This document shows, one piece after another, positions 52,315-61,580 of a stretch of DNA of 64,000 nt. The stretch's first letter is position 1. Each line of letters opens with the position of its first letter. Position numbers and translations under genes: made by a program. Source of the stretch: JAKAVN01 sp963796565 (lineage in GTDB: Bacteria; Desulfobacterota; Binatia; Binatales; Binataceae); assembly GCA_963796565.1 (NCBI GenBank), contig CAWCMA010000007.1, positions 570,273-634,272 on the forward strand, written 5' to 3'. A model generated the notes under the pieces. That model was not told where the DNA came from and ran no database searches. It worked only from the letters and a program-made list of their open reading frames with translations.

Positions 52315-53016
52315 CTAACGCCAGGGCTCGCGCATCACTTCGGTGTCGCCGGTTTCCTGATTGATCAGCAGGAACTCGACCTCGTTGTAGCTGCCCTTGG
52401 GAAAGAACACGTAGCCGCTGATCGTGAAATCGTGCCGCACTTCGCCGCCTCGCAGCGCCAGCGCCTCAAGTTGCTGGTTGGCCTGCTGGTCGGCCTTGCT
52501 GGCGCCGCGTTCCACTCCATGAACGATTCCCGAACCGCCCCCGATAGCGCCGCCGATAATCGCGCCGCTCCCGGCTCCACGAAAGCCCGCCGCTCCGTTT
52601 ACCACCGATCCCACGATCGCTCCCAGACCCGCGCCCAGCGCGCCTTCGCCCACACCGCTCACCGCCGCGCTGGTCAGCGCCGCCTTTAGTTCACCCGCGC
52701 CGCCGGCCTGGCGCGCAGCCTCGCCTGGCGGTAGCGGTGCGACCCGCGCGCCGGAATCGTTGAGCGCGAAAATCTGACTCGGCACGATCGAACGCGGCAC
52801 GTCGCTGCCGTTGGCGACCGAGACGTAGACCGGCAACACGTCGCCGATCGGCTGGCTCGGCTGAGTGGTGACGTTGAGCTGGCCGGGCTGCGGAGTGGCC
52901 ACGATCCGCGGCGTGTCCTTGAGCGGCGCCGAGGCGATTCCGCACGCCGACATCGCGAGCATCAACAAAAGGCCGAACCGTTGCGTCGCTCGGCGCATCT
53001 CCGTGGCAGCCATCAT
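52315..53016 (-). CDS. Lipoprotein with glycine-zipper segment
   Basis: 233 residues. The signal ends LLLMLAMSAC, a plausible lipobox with Cys near residue 25. A Pro-rich beta domain (residues 35-95) is followed by a glycine-zipper-like hydrophobic stretch (GALGAGLGAIVGSVVNGAAG, then GAGSGAIIGGAIGGGSG) and a C-terminal beta domain. Glycine zippers of this type occur in outer-membrane lipoproteins such as the SlyB/17-kDa antigen group. Function unknown. Confidence 0.7.
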   Translation of the reverse strand: MMAATEMRRATQRFGLLLMLAMSACGIASAPLKDTPRIVATPQPGQLNVTTQPSQPIGDVLPVYVSVANGSDVPRSIVPSQIFALNDSGARVAPLPPGEAARQAGGAGELKAALTSAAVSGVGEGALGAGLGAIVGSVVNGAAGFRGAGSGAIIGGAIGGGSGIVHGVERGASKADQQANQQLEALALRGGEVRHDFTISGYVFFPKGSYNEVEFLLINQETGDTEVMREPWR

Positions 53017-53219
53017 AGGTCATTGTAGTGCCGTGCGGCATGGTGCGATCAAGTGGCACGACTTGTGAACAATGGCTTGCGCAAGAATGCAACGGAAGAC
53101 TTGCGCCGGCCTTCACGCCCCATGCAAAATCGCCCATCGGCGTGATGCGCACGGCCAGCGCCAGGCCGCAAGTCGCGTCAGGGCTGCTCAAACAGTGATA
53201 CGTGGCGCGTTCAGAAGTC

Positions 53220-53307
53220 GCCGGGGTGGCGAAATGGCAGACGCAGAGGACTTAAAATCCTCTGGAGGGTAACCTCCGTGCGGGTTCGAGTCCCGCCCCC
53301 GGCACCA
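53220..53307 (+). tRNA. tRNA-Leu (anticodon UAA)
   Basis: GCCGGGG (53220-53226) pairs with CCCCGGC (53297-53303), followed by A and an encoded CCA. The anticodon loop CTTAAAA inside the GAGGA/TCCTC stem gives anticodon TAA (Leu). The long variable arm (GGAGGGTAACCTCC) marks a type II tRNA, and the T arm is GCGGGTTCGAGTCCCGC. No 3' duplication of the tRNA end is seen elsewhere in the window, so an integrated element using it as attachment site is not proven. Confidence 0.97.
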
Positions 53308-53558
53308 TATTTCCTCAATAGACATGGACCTCTTGTAACTCTCGCCGCTCTCGCTGTCAAGGGTTGCGCAAGCGGATTCCAAGGCACTTTGGCTGTACTT
53401 TGGCTGTTCTGGGGTCGAGACTTTCCGAAGGAAGTGGCGACGAAGCGTCTTGGATTCGCACCTTAATGGGGTTAACTGAGCCGGTAGGCGAGCGAACTAG
53501 ACCAGCATCAAAGTGATGCTATTAAGGATCACCTAAGCGCTATCTCGATTCTCTGCGT

Positions 53559-54965
53559 ATGCCCGGTACAACCGAAGGCATGACATCAATCGATAAGCTC
53601 ACCGCCGATCCACGCATCATGGTGCGTCATGGAGCTGCGATTGATCCACGTGGTCAATGTGTCTTGTATCGAATGCGCCGAACGCAGCGTGCACTCGATA
53701 ATCCGGCGCTTGAGACCGCAATTGCGGCGGCAAATCTGCTCGAACAGCCGGTTGTCGTCTTCTTCGGCTTGCTGGCATATCATCCGCTGGCGAATCTGCG
53801 TCACTACTCGTTTATGATCGAAGGCCTCGCAGCGACGGCGCAGAAACTGGTCCAGCGTCGCATCGGCTTCGTGGCCCGTATTTGCTCGGATGCCAGCTCG
53901 GACCGGGAGTTCGCGCGATTTTGTGCCGAGGTGGGTCCCGCGCTAGTGGTTTGTGACGAAAACCCAGCGCGTCGTGATACGAAATGGAGACGCGAAGTAT
54001 TGCTTCATCCATCGGCGCCACTGTGGAGCGTAGATGCAGACGTGATCGTTCCTGCCAAATTGCTCGAAAAAGAACAGTTCGCGGCCCGCACGATCCGTCC
54101 CCGTATTCAGGGGCGCTTGAAGGAGTTCCTTCAGCCGGTCGGAAACCGCAAAGTGCGTGTTCCCTGGAAGAATGATCGAAGAATCAAGTCGCTTGCCATT
54201 TCGCGGGAACTCACGGATCGGCTTCATCTCGATGGCTCCATCAGTCCCACCGATAAGTTCCACGGCGGCACGGATGCCGCGCTCACCGTGCTTCGGCGAT
54301 TTATTCGCGACCGTCTGCGCAATTATGCGGGCGGCCGCAACCATCCAGAAATTGACGCAACCAGCCAACTCTCGCCGTATCTTCATTTCGGCCAGATTGG
54401 ACCGCATACCGTGGCGCTCGCGATTCATGGTGCAGCGGCACCCGCGCGCGACCGCGAGGCCTTTCTCGAAGAGCTGATCGTGCGGCGCGAGCTTGCGGTT
54501 AATTTTGTCCGCTACAATCCGCGCTTCAGGACCCTCGGAAGCATCGAGCCATGGGCGCGGCGCACCATCGGCGACCATGCCCGCGATGAACGCACACATC
54601 TTTACACGGAAAAACTGCTCGCGAACGCGGAGACCCACGACCCGCTTTGGAACGCTGCACAGCGACAGATGGTCAGCTCGGGATGGATGCATGGATATAT
54701 GCGTATGTACTGGGCTAAAAAAATCCTGGAGTGGAGCGCGGCCGCTGACGAGGCATACGATATCTGTGTGCGGCTGAACGACCGGTACGAACTCGACGGC
54801 CGCGACCCCAACGGCTACGCCGGTATCGCCTGGGCAATCGGCGGCAAGCACGACCGTGCTTGGGGTCCCGAGCGGCCGGTCTACGGGAAAATTCGCTATA
54901 TGTCGTTCGCCAGCACCTCGCGCAAGTTCAACAGCCGCGCCTATATCGAAAAATGGAACGCGTAA
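53559..54965 (+). CDS. phr: Class II CPD photolyase
   Basis: 468 residues. The N-terminal region (GQCVLYRMRRTQRALDNPAL) binds the antenna position. The C-terminal ELDGRDPNGYAGIAWAIGGK, ERPVYGKIRYMSFASTS and FNSRAYIEKW are diagnostic of class II photolyases, which reverse cyclobutane pyrimidine dimers with FADH- and light. The true start may be the internal ATG at 53580. It is the first gene downstream of tRNA-Leu and overlaps the next gene by 13 bases, so it heads a light/DNA-damage module. Confidence 0.95.
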   Translation: MPGTTEGMTSIDKLTADPRIMVRHGAAIDPRGQCVLYRMRRTQRALDNPALETAIAAANLLEQPVVVFFGLLAYHPLANLRHYSFMIEGLAATAQKLVQRRIGFVARICSDASSDREFARFCAEVGPALVVCDENPARRDTKWRREVLLHPSAPLWSVDADVIVPAKLLEKEQFAARTIRPRIQGRLKEFLQPVGNRKVRVPWKNDRRIKSLAISRELTDRLHLDGSISPTDKFHGGTDAALTVLRRFIRDRLRNYAGGRNHPEIDATSQLSPYLHFGQIGPHTVALAIHGAAAPARDREAFLEELIVRRELAVNFVRYNPRFRTLGSIEPWARRTIGDHARDERTHLYTEKLLANAETHDPLWNAAQRQMVSSGWMHGYMRMYWAKKILEWSAAADEAYDICVRLNDRYELDGRDPNGYAGIAWAIGGKHDRAWGPERPVYGKIRYMSFASTSRKFNSRAYIEKWNA

Positions 54966-55948
54966 CGCCTGCGAGAGCGCTCTACGCCAGCGACGAACCG
55001 ATCAAAATCGGCGTCTCGTCATGCCTGCTCGGCGAACAGGTTCGCTTCGACGGCGGTCACAAGCGCAGCGATTTTCTCGTTGACACGTTGGGCCGCTTTG
55101 TCGAGTTTGTTCCGGTTTGTCCGGAAATGGAGATCGGCCTTGGGGTTCCGCGCGAAACGTTGCGTCTGGTCCGCGGCGGCGACGCAGCTCGCGAGGCCAG
55201 ACTGGTGACCAATAAAAGCGGAATCGACCTCACCGAAAAAATGAACGCATACGCGGAACGTCGGGTTATCGCGCTCGGGCGCGCGGAACTTTGCGGCTAC
55301 GTGCTGAAAAAGGACTCGCCGAGCTGCGGGATGGAGCGGGTGCGCGTTTATGGTCCCTCTGGAATGCCCTCACGCGATGGGTCTGGCCTGTTCGCCGCAG
55401 CCCTGATTCACCAATGCCCCAGCTTGCCTGTAGAGGAAGAAGGGCGCCTCAACGATCCGCATCTGCGCGAGAATTTTGTCGAGCGGGTGTTCGCCTATCG
55501 GCGTTTGCGCTCCTTCTTCTCGTCGCGCTGGACCCTCGGTGGGCTCGTCCAGTTTCACACGGCACACAAGCTGGCTCTGATGGCGCATTCGCCCAAAGCC
55601 TACAGCGAACTGGGCCGCTTCGTCGCCAACGCTAAGCGTCTGGCCCGGGACGCGGTACCCGAGCACTACGAGCTTGCGTTTATGGAAGCGCTGAAAAAGC
55701 TCGCGACCACGGCCCGTCATACCAACGTTCTGCATCACACGCTGGGCTACCTTCGGCCGCATCTCGATGGAGATGCACGCGACGAACTCGTCACGCTTAT
55801 CGAGGACTACCGACGCAGCCTGGTGCCGTTGGTCGTGCCGATCTCGCTCTTTCGGCACTATGTGCGAAAGTTCGGCATCGGCTATTTGCAGGGACAGGTC
55901 TATCTCGAACCACATCCGAAGGAACTGATGCTCCGCAACCATGTCTGA
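54953..55948 (+). CDS. DUF523-DUF1722 protein (YbgA-like)
   Basis: 331 residues from the ATG at 54953, overlapping the photolyase stop by 13 bases. The N-terminal DUF523 part shows IGVSSCLLGEQVRFDGGHKR, VCPEMEIGLGVPRETLRL and LKKDSPSCGMERV with conserved Cys. The C-terminal DUF1722 part shows FHTAHKLALMAHSPKAYSEL. Genes of this double-domain family are frequently next to photolyases; the biochemical role is unsettled, possibly thiouracil handling for DUF523. Confidence 0.9.
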   Translation: MERVTPARALYASDEPIKIGVSSCLLGEQVRFDGGHKRSDFLVDTLGRFVEFVPVCPEMEIGLGVPRETLRLVRGGDAAREARLVTNKSGIDLTEKMNAYAERRVIALGRAELCGYVLKKDSPSCGMERVRVYGPSGMPSRDGSGLFAAALIHQCPSLPVEEEGRLNDPHLRENFVERVFAYRRLRSFFSSRWTLGGLVQFHTAHKLALMAHSPKAYSELGRFVANAKRLARDAVPEHYELAFMEALKKLATTARHTNVLHHTLGYLRPHLDGDARDELVTLIEDYRRSLVPLVVPISLFRHYVRKFGIGYLQGQVYLEPHPKELMLRNHV

Positions 55949-56013
55949 AGAGCGTTCGCGCCGGCCGTTCTTAGTTCGAGCTGCCCAAATTCGGCAGCCC
56001 AGTGCACTGCTGC

Positions 56014-56595
56014 CTATAGAAGCGTTACGACCACCGCCGAGCAGGGCGCGTTCCCAGCCGCCCGATAACTATGGGCTACGCTTGAATCAAAATAGATCGC
56101 ATCCTCCTTGCGCAGCTTGTGCTCCTCCTCACCGATTCTGACGGTAAGACTGCCGGAGAGCAGGTAGATGAATTCGACCCCATCGTGCTCGTGGGTACGA
56201 ACGCGTCCCTGCGCAGTCTTTGGAAACTCGGCATAGAACGCATTGAGTCTGCGATCCCCAGCATTGAAGTCCAGGCATTCAAAGCGGTAAGCGACCTCGT
56301 TCCCGCCGAACTTGTCCTCGAACACGAGCCGGTCTTCCTTGCGCGCAACTGCGACTATGTGGCGGCCATCAGTAAAGAAGTGTTCGAGCCCAACGTTGAA
56401 GACCATCGCGATTCTGAGCAAGGTCGGCAACGTCGGAAAGAGCCTGCCGCGCTCGATCTTCGACAGCATCGCGGCCGAAAGGCCGGTATGGCGGCCCAGT
56501 TCCACAAGACCCATTTTCTTCCTGAGCCTGAGCCGTCGAAGTTTCTCCCCGATGGCGTATTTCTCGAGCCCTTCAGTCAGCGTGTCTGAGAGCAT
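56014..56595 (-). CDS. XRE-family regulator with cupin domain
   Basis: 193 residues. An N-terminal HTH (residues 15-68, LRRLRLRKKMGLVELGRHTG, LSAAMLSKIERGRLFPTLPT) is joined to a C-terminal cupin (residues 110-190: VRTHEHDGVEFIYLLSGSLT, DAIYFDSSVAHSYRA). Such proteins sense a small molecule and repress or activate neighbouring genes. It is divergent from the DUF378 gene across an AT-rich 191-base promoter region, and convergent with the photolyase operon. Confidence 0.9.
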   Translation of the reverse strand: MLSDTLTEGLEKYAIGEKLRRLRLRKKMGLVELGRHTGLSAAMLSKIERGRLFPTLPTLLRIAMVFNVGLEHFFTDGRHIVAVARKEDRLVFEDKFGGNEVAYRFECLDFNAGDRRLNAFYAEFPKTAQGRVRTHEHDGVEFIYLLSGSLTVRIGEEEHKLRKEDAIYFDSSVAHSYRAAGNAPCSAVVVTLL

Positions 56596-56786
56596 TCCGT
56601 TAATCCGTTTGAGCGAGGAGAAAGAAAAGTGGCATTTTAGTCCTCATAATTAAATCAATTTTCTCCAAAGGCATATTTTGTCTATCAAGTAGAAATTATT
56701 TTCACTATCGTTACAAGTACGCGATGGCCCTCACTTAAAGCAAGAGGAAAGGCCGAACGCGAAAAACAAAGGAGCCAGAAGAGGAA

Positions 56787-56999
56787 ATGAAAACGTTAAA
56801 GGTGATTGCCGCAGTGCTCGTGATTGTGGGCGCTCTGAACTGGGGACTGGTCGCACTCGCCCACTTCGACCTGGTAGCCGCGCTGCTCGGGATGAGCTTC
56901 GGGCAGACCTCGGTGCTGAGTTCGTTGGTCTACGGAATGGTCGGACTTTCTGGTCTTTACCAGTTGGCGGAGCTGCCGGGCGCGGTCCGCAGCGAATAA
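56787..56999 (+). CDS. DUF378 (YuzA-like) small membrane protein
   Basis: 70 residues, two membrane helices (residues 5-25 and 45-63) around VALLGMSFGQ; ALNWGLVALAHFDLVAALLG is the DUF378 signature. Function unknown. It starts a four-gene run on the plus strand that leads into the epimerase-like genes, and is divergent from the XRE-cupin regulator that may control it. Confidence 0.9.
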   Translation: MKTLKVIAAVLVIVGALNWGLVALAHFDLVAALLGMSFGQTSVLSSLVYGMVGLSGLYQLAELPGAVRSE

Positions 57000-57037
57000 C
57001 GGAATAGTCGCCGCAACGAACCAGCCGCGCGGAGAGA

Positions 57038-58564
57038 ATGCGAATGTCGATTCAACGGCAGATAGAGAATGGGTTTCTGGATGCATCTGAGAATCTCATT
57101 CTGCTCACCGGTGCGCGCGGATACGTCGGCGGCCATCTGCTGAAAGCGCTCGAGGCGGCGGGACATCGTGTGCGCTGCGGAGCCCGCCGCCCAGAAGCGA
57201 TGTCTGCAACGGCGGCAGGAACCACGATTGTGCGCGCTGACGTACTCGACCAGGAGAGCATCGCCGCCGCGATGGTCGGCGTCCATAGCGCTTACTATCT
57301 GGTCCATTCAATGAACTCGGAGCGGTCGTTCGAGCAAACCGATCGTGAAGGCGCGCGCAATTTTGCTGAGGCCGCGCGTACAGCGGGAGTGAAGCGCATC
57401 ATCTATCTGGGCGGCCTCGGGAATCCGAATGCTGCGCTGTCACCGCATCTGCGCAGCCGTCTCGAAGTAGGAGAATTGTTACGCGCCTCCGGGGCGCAGG
57501 TGATCGAATTTCGCGCGTCGGCGATTATAGGAGCCGGCAGCCTATCGTTCGAAATGGTTCGCGCGCTTGCGGAGCGCTTGCCGGTGATGATCACGCCGCG
57601 CTGGGTGACCATGGAGGCGCAGCCAATCGCGATCGAAGACGTGATCCGCTATCTGGTGGCCGCACTCGCACTTGAGACCAGAGACAATCGCGTCTTTGAA
57701 ATCGGCGGCGCCGAGCGCGTGTCGTACGGCGGCATCATCCGCGAGTACGCCCGCCAGCGCGGGCTGAGGCGGGCAATGATCCGGGTGCCCGTCCTGACGC
57801 CACGACTCTCCAGTTGGTGGTTGAGGCTGGTGACTCCGTTGCAGGCCCGGGTGGGACGGGAACTGATCGAGGGCGTGCGCCATGCGACGGTCGTCTCCGA
57901 CGACCTCGCATTGCAAACGTTCTCAATACGGCCCGCCGGAATACGAAAAGCTATAGCCGATGCGCTGCGCGCCGAGGATCTTGAGTTCTCCTCAACTCGC
58001 TGGTCCATCGCGCGGCTAGCGACACCTCCCCACTCCCCCTGGGGCGGTGTCCGCATCGGCAACCGTCTAATTGTTTCACAAATGATCGATGTGCAAGCCT
58101 CGCCTGCCGCGGCGTTCGCGCCGATACGGCGCATTGGCGGGCCGGTCGGTTGGTACTATGGCCGCTGGTTGTGGCAGCTGCGCGCACTCGCCGACCGGTT
58201 ACTTGGGGGCGTGGGAATGCGGCGCGGGCGGTCTAACGAGGAAAGCGTCGAGGTCGGCGATCAGATCGATTTTTGGCGGGTCTCGGCGTTCGAACCCGAT
58301 CGCAAGCTGACCCTCGCGGCCGAAATGAAGCTGCCTGGCCGCGCCTGGCTCGACTTCGAAGTCGAACCAACCGGAACAGGGTCGACGACCATCAGACAGA
58401 CGGCGATATTCGACCCCAAAGGGCTATTCGGACTTTTTTACTGGTACCTGTCCTTTCCGCTGCACCAGTTGGTATTCGCAGGGATGTTACGCAACATCGC
58501 CGCCGCCGCAGTGCGATCGGATCAAGATCTTCCGGCGTTTTCGATACTGAAGGCGCCTCGATAA
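57038..58564 (+). CDS. NAD(P)-binding SDR fused to DUF2867
   Basis: 508 residues. The N-terminal atypical SDR shows LLTGARGYVGGHLLKALEAA and YLVHSM. The C-terminal half (residues 325-505) is the DUF2867 domain: SQMIDVQASPAAAFAPIRRI, DQIDFWRVSAFEPDRKLTL, PKGLFGLFYWYLSFPLHQL. This fusion is often found beside photolyases and TIGR01777 epimerases. The substrate is unknown; a lipid or pigment quinone is sometimes suggested. Confidence 0.88.
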   Translation: MRMSIQRQIENGFLDASENLILLTGARGYVGGHLLKALEAAGHRVRCGARRPEAMSATAAGTTIVRADVLDQESIAAAMVGVHSAYYLVHSMNSERSFEQTDREGARNFAEAARTAGVKRIIYLGGLGNPNAALSPHLRSRLEVGELLRASGAQVIEFRASAIIGAGSLSFEMVRALAERLPVMITPRWVTMEAQPIAIEDVIRYLVAALALETRDNRVFEIGGAERVSYGGIIREYARQRGLRRAMIRVPVLTPRLSSWWLRLVTPLQARVGRELIEGVRHATVVSDDLALQTFSIRPAGIRKAIADALRAEDLEFSSTRWSIARLATPPHSPWGGVRIGNRLIVSQMIDVQASPAAAFAPIRRIGGPVGWYYGRWLWQLRALADRLLGGVGMRRGRSNEESVEVGDQIDFWRVSAFEPDRKLTLAAEMKLPGRAWLDFEVEPTGTGSTTIRQTAIFDPKGLFGLFYWYLSFPLHQLVFAGMLRNIAAAAVRSDQDLPAFSILKAPR

Positions 58565-58600
58565 ACGGGTGGCAAACAGAACAGACAAAGGAGTGATGGA

Positions 58601-59245
58601 ATGAAAACTGCAACGATGATGACAAGCAAAAGTGCAGCGCAGCGGCTGTGGCACAGTCGGTTCGAATGGTGGACGACGATTGTCCGCGAGGGCGTCCTGG
58701 CCGGGACGCTCGGCGGTGCGGTCGTAGCGCTGTGGTACCTTCTATGCGACACCATCGGAGGCCGGCCGTTTCACACGCCGGCGCTTCTCGGCGCGATCTT
58801 TTTCAACGGGCTGCGCGGTCATGACGTGGGTGCGGCTACGCTGGCTCCGGTGCTGAGCTTCACGTTACTGCATTTTGCTGCGTTTATTGCCTTCGGCCTT
58901 GCCTCAGCGCTCGTAATCGCCGCTGCCGAGCGTGAGCCGCTGCTCGTCCTGGGTGCGCTGATGGTTTACGGATGCTACGAAGTTTCCTTCCTCTCTTTCG
59001 TCGCGGTTCTCGACGCTTCAGCCCTCGGCGCAATCGGATTGTGGAAGATTGCGGCGGCGAACGCGATCACGCTGGTGACGGTCTTCGGTTACTTCCAGTA
59101 TCGTCATCCCCAAATTCTGCGACGTTTCGTCGAGCGTTGGAACGATTCCGACGCCGGCGAACCCGCCGCACAGCCGATGATCGCTGCGGGTGCGATCCCG
59201 CTGCCCGCGGTGCGTCTCGGCATAGTTACGACCGGCCGCAAGTGA
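58601..59245 (+). CDS. Integral membrane protein of the photolyase module
   Basis: 214 residues with four or five hydrophobic segments (GVLAGTLGGAVVALWYLL, VLSFTLLHFAAFIAFGLAS, PLLVLGALMVYGCYEVSFL, ANAITLVTVFGYF). No family was recognised from the sequence. It lies between the SDR-DUF2867 gene and the broken epimerase, on the same strand, 36 bases after the former. Confidence 0.75.
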   Translation: MKTATMMTSKSAAQRLWHSRFEWWTTIVREGVLAGTLGGAVVALWYLLCDTIGGRPFHTPALLGAIFFNGLRGHDVGAATLAPVLSFTLLHFAAFIAFGLASALVIAAAEREPLLVLGALMVYGCYEVSFLSFVAVLDASALGAIGLWKIAAANAITLVTVFGYFQYRHPQILRRFVERWNDSDAGEPAAQPMIAAGAIPLPAVRLGIVTTGRK

Positions 59246-59279
59246 ACAACGTCATAGTGCAAGGTCAAGGAAATAAGGC

Positions 59280-60199
59280 ATGAAAGCGCTCGTGACTGGA
59301 GCTACGGGCCTCATCGGAAGGCAACTACTCAGGAGCATCGAGAACCCCTAGTCCTGAGCCGCCGTCCGGGCGAGGCCTGGCGGCTGCTTGGCTCCGTTGA
59401 GGCCCAGCTCTGGGAACCGGAGTCGGAGCCTGCTCCGTCCGACGCCCTTCGCGGCACCGAAGTAGTGTTCAACTTCGCGGGCGAGCCAGTTTCGGAAGGC
59501 CGTTGGACCGATGAGAAGAAGCGCCGAATCCGCGATAGCCGGGTCGTGGGCACGCGCAACCTGGTCGCTGGGCTTGCTTTACTGAAGAGCCGGCCGCGCG
59601 TGCTGGTGTCGGCGTCCGCGGTCGGTTACTACGGCGACCGCAGTGACGAAGAGCTGGATGAACGGTCGGCGGCCGGCCACGGTTTTCTCGCCGAGGTCTG
59701 CGCGGATTGGGAGCGCGAAGCCATGGCGGCATCGCAGCTCGGCATTCGCGTGGTCTGTGTGCGCATCGGAATCGTGCTGGCTCCGGGAGGCGGGGCCTTG
59801 GCCAGGATGCTTACGCCGTTTCGGATGGGAGTGGGCGGTCGGCTCGGCAGCCGCCGACAATGGATGCCCTGGATTCACATCAAGGACGTGGCCGGGATCA
59901 TGCTGCACGCGGGTCGGAACAACGCTATCTACGGGCCGATGAATGCAGTTGCGCCACACCCCGTCACCAACGTCGATTTTACACGCGCGCTTGCTCATGC
60001 CGTCCACCGGCCGGCCTTGTTGCCGGTGCCGCGGGCCGCGCTGCGCCTTGCGTTCGGCGAGTTGAGCGACATTCTTATCGCCTCGCAGCGAGTCCTTCCG
60101 CGAGTGGCCGAGCACACCGGCTACACCTTCGCGTATACCGACCTCGACCGCGCGCTCGACTATGTGATGACCGCGATAGCGCGGTCCTCGGCTGCGTGA
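59280..60199 (+). pseudogene. TIGR01777-family epimerase, frameshifted near its N-terminus
   Basis: An ATG at 59280 begins MKALVTGATGLIGRQLLRSI, the Rossmann start of the TIGR01777 (YfcH-like) epimerases, but stops at a TAG at 59349. The rest of the family sequence (LVLSRRPGEAWRLL, then FNFAGEPVSEGRWTDEKKRR, VSASAVGYYGDR, MPWIHIKDVAGI) continues in another frame from 59348 to 60199. About four residues are also missing at the junction by family length. Either a small deletion inactivated the gene, or the assembly has an error. A downstream GTG at 59465 could give only a protein lacking its nucleotide-binding fold. Confidence 0.85.
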
Positions 60200-60207
60200 G
60201 TGACTAT

Positions 60208-60666
60208 ATGAGTAAGGTCTATCGTCTCGAACAATCACAGTTCATTCCGAAGTCGAGAGAGGAAGTGTTTACCTTCTTCGCGGATGCGTCGAACCTCGAG
60301 CGCATTACGCCCGCGTTCCTCCATTTTCACATCCTGACGCCCCGACCTATTCCGATGAAGCCCGGAGCGCTGATCGACTATCAGTTGCAGCTCTGTGGGG
60401 TTCCCTTCCACTGGAAGACCCGCATAGAGACCTTCGAGCCTGGATCGTATTTTACGGATATCCAACTTTCAGGCCCTTACCGGCGGTGGCATCACCGGCA
60501 TGAATTCGTCGAGGTATCAGGTGGCACTGAGATGAAAGACATCGTCGACTACGAGCTGCCGCTGGGCCCGCTGGGAGTCGCCGCGCGTTGGCTCTTTGTG
60601 CGTCACGCACTCCGCCGTATTTTCGATTACCGCCGCGCTGCGATAACAGAGATTTTCGGCCATTGA
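60208..60666 (+). CDS. SRPBCC-family (CoxG-like) ligand-binding protein
   Basis: 152 residues from the ATG at 60208, 8 bases after the epimerase. QSQFIPKSREEVFTFFADAS, NLERITPAFLHFHI and GTEMKDIVDYELPLGPLG are typical of START/SRPBCC proteins that accompany TIGR01777 epimerases. It probably binds a hydrophobic ligand. The IS3 element lies just downstream. Confidence 0.88.
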   Translation: MSKVYRLEQSQFIPKSREEVFTFFADASNLERITPAFLHFHILTPRPIPMKPGALIDYQLQLCGVPFHWKTRIETFEPGSYFTDIQLSGPYRRWHHRHEFVEVSGGTEMKDIVDYELPLGPLGVAARWLFVRHALRRIFDYRRAAITEIFGH

Positions 60667-60746
60667 AGACCCAAGTTATCACCGGAAGGAAAACAAAAGC
60701 CCGAACTAAGAATATCGACCCGCGCTGATGTAGTGCTCCCCCGGTA

Positions 60747-61580
60747 TCAAGCCACGAGTTGGGGTTGGAGCGCGCGAAACTGACGCGGGCTGCGATAGCC
60801 GAGAGCCTGGTGAGGACGCCCGGCGTTGTACCATTGGATCCACTTGGTGATAGCGGCGCGAGCTTCGGTGAAGCTGCCGAAGTTATGCAGCCAGACGCAC
60901 TCTTCCTTGAGACTACGAAAGAAGCGCTCGACGAGGCCATTTTGCTCGGGCGTATAGGGCGTGATGAACTCCTGACGCAGCCGGTAATCGTGACAGGCGG
61001 CGCGAAAGCGCCGGCTCTGGAAGATGAGGCCGTTATCGCTGCGAATTACCGGGGTTGAACCTTCAGGGCGGAGAGTGCCGAAGCGCGCCAGGCAGGCCTC
61101 CTCGAGTGCCCGCTCGGCTTCCTTGGCACGACCACGCAAAGCGAACTCGTAGCCGGTCACTTCCCGGTCATGGCAATCGATAACCGCAGTGAGATGGCCC
61201 CAGCCGTCAGCACCGCACGACACATGAGTCACATCCATCGCCCAGCGCTCATTGCTCTGCTGCGCACGGCTCCTGAGTCCGTGGACGCGGGGCCGCGGCG
61301 TCAGCGAACGTTGATGGACGAACCAGCCCTTGAGCATCAGCAATCGATACACTGCCTTACGGTTCACGCGGATGCCCTCGACAAAACGCAACATTGCCCA
61401 GAGGCGCCGATAACCAAAGGTCGGATGCAGCTCGATCAACCGTTGGATGCGTTCCGCCAGCACTTCGTCGAGCCGCGGTGGTGCCGCAGCAATTACCGCG
61501 CGCGCCCGCAGCCGGGCACGGGAAAACTTCAGAATTCTACACACTCTGCGCATCGATACGCCGGGCCACGTCGCTATCAC
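60747..61580 (-). CDS. IS3-family transposase OrfB (DDE integrase core)
   Basis: 277 residues starting at a GTG inside the OrfA stop (GTGA). The HTH_21-type ELHPTFGYRRLWAMLR leads to the DDE residues: AMDVTHV, RSDNGLIF and NGLVERFFRSLKEE (35 residues after the second Asp). KWIQWYNAGRPHQALGYRSP at the end is typical. It is in the -1 frame relative to OrfA, so a fusion by frameshifting is possible. Confidence 0.93.
   Translation of the reverse strand: MIATWPGVSMRRVCRILKFSRARLRARAVIAAAPPRLDEVLAERIQRLIELHPTFGYRRLWAMLRFVEGIRVNRKAVYRLLMLKGWFVHQRSLTPRPRVHGLRSRAQQSNERWAMDVTHVSCGADGWGHLTAVIDCHDREVTGYEFALRGRAKEAERALEEACLARFGTLRPEGSTPVIRSDNGLIFQSRRFRAACHDYRLRQEFITPYTPEQNGLVERFFRSLKEECVWLHNFGSFTEARAAITKWIQWYNAGRPHQALGYRSPRQFRALQPQLVA

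Noticed and set aside
53188..53382. Minus-strand frame over the tRNA containing RGRDSNPHGGYPPEDFKSS
   Set aside because: This is the familiar spurious translation of the complement of a tRNA-Leu gene; the tRNA explains the sequence fully.
53308..53558. Integrase remnant downstream of tRNA-Leu
   Set aside because: The short frame ending in LWLFWGRDFPKE loosely suggests a phage integrase edge, but there is no conserved catalytic motif and the region is only 250 bases.
59280..59351. TAG at 59349 as recoded (pyrrolysine) or programmed frameshift
   Set aside because: The family sequence resumes in a different frame, so readthrough would not restore the protein. The CCCC run has no stimulatory structure I can see, and several residues are missing.
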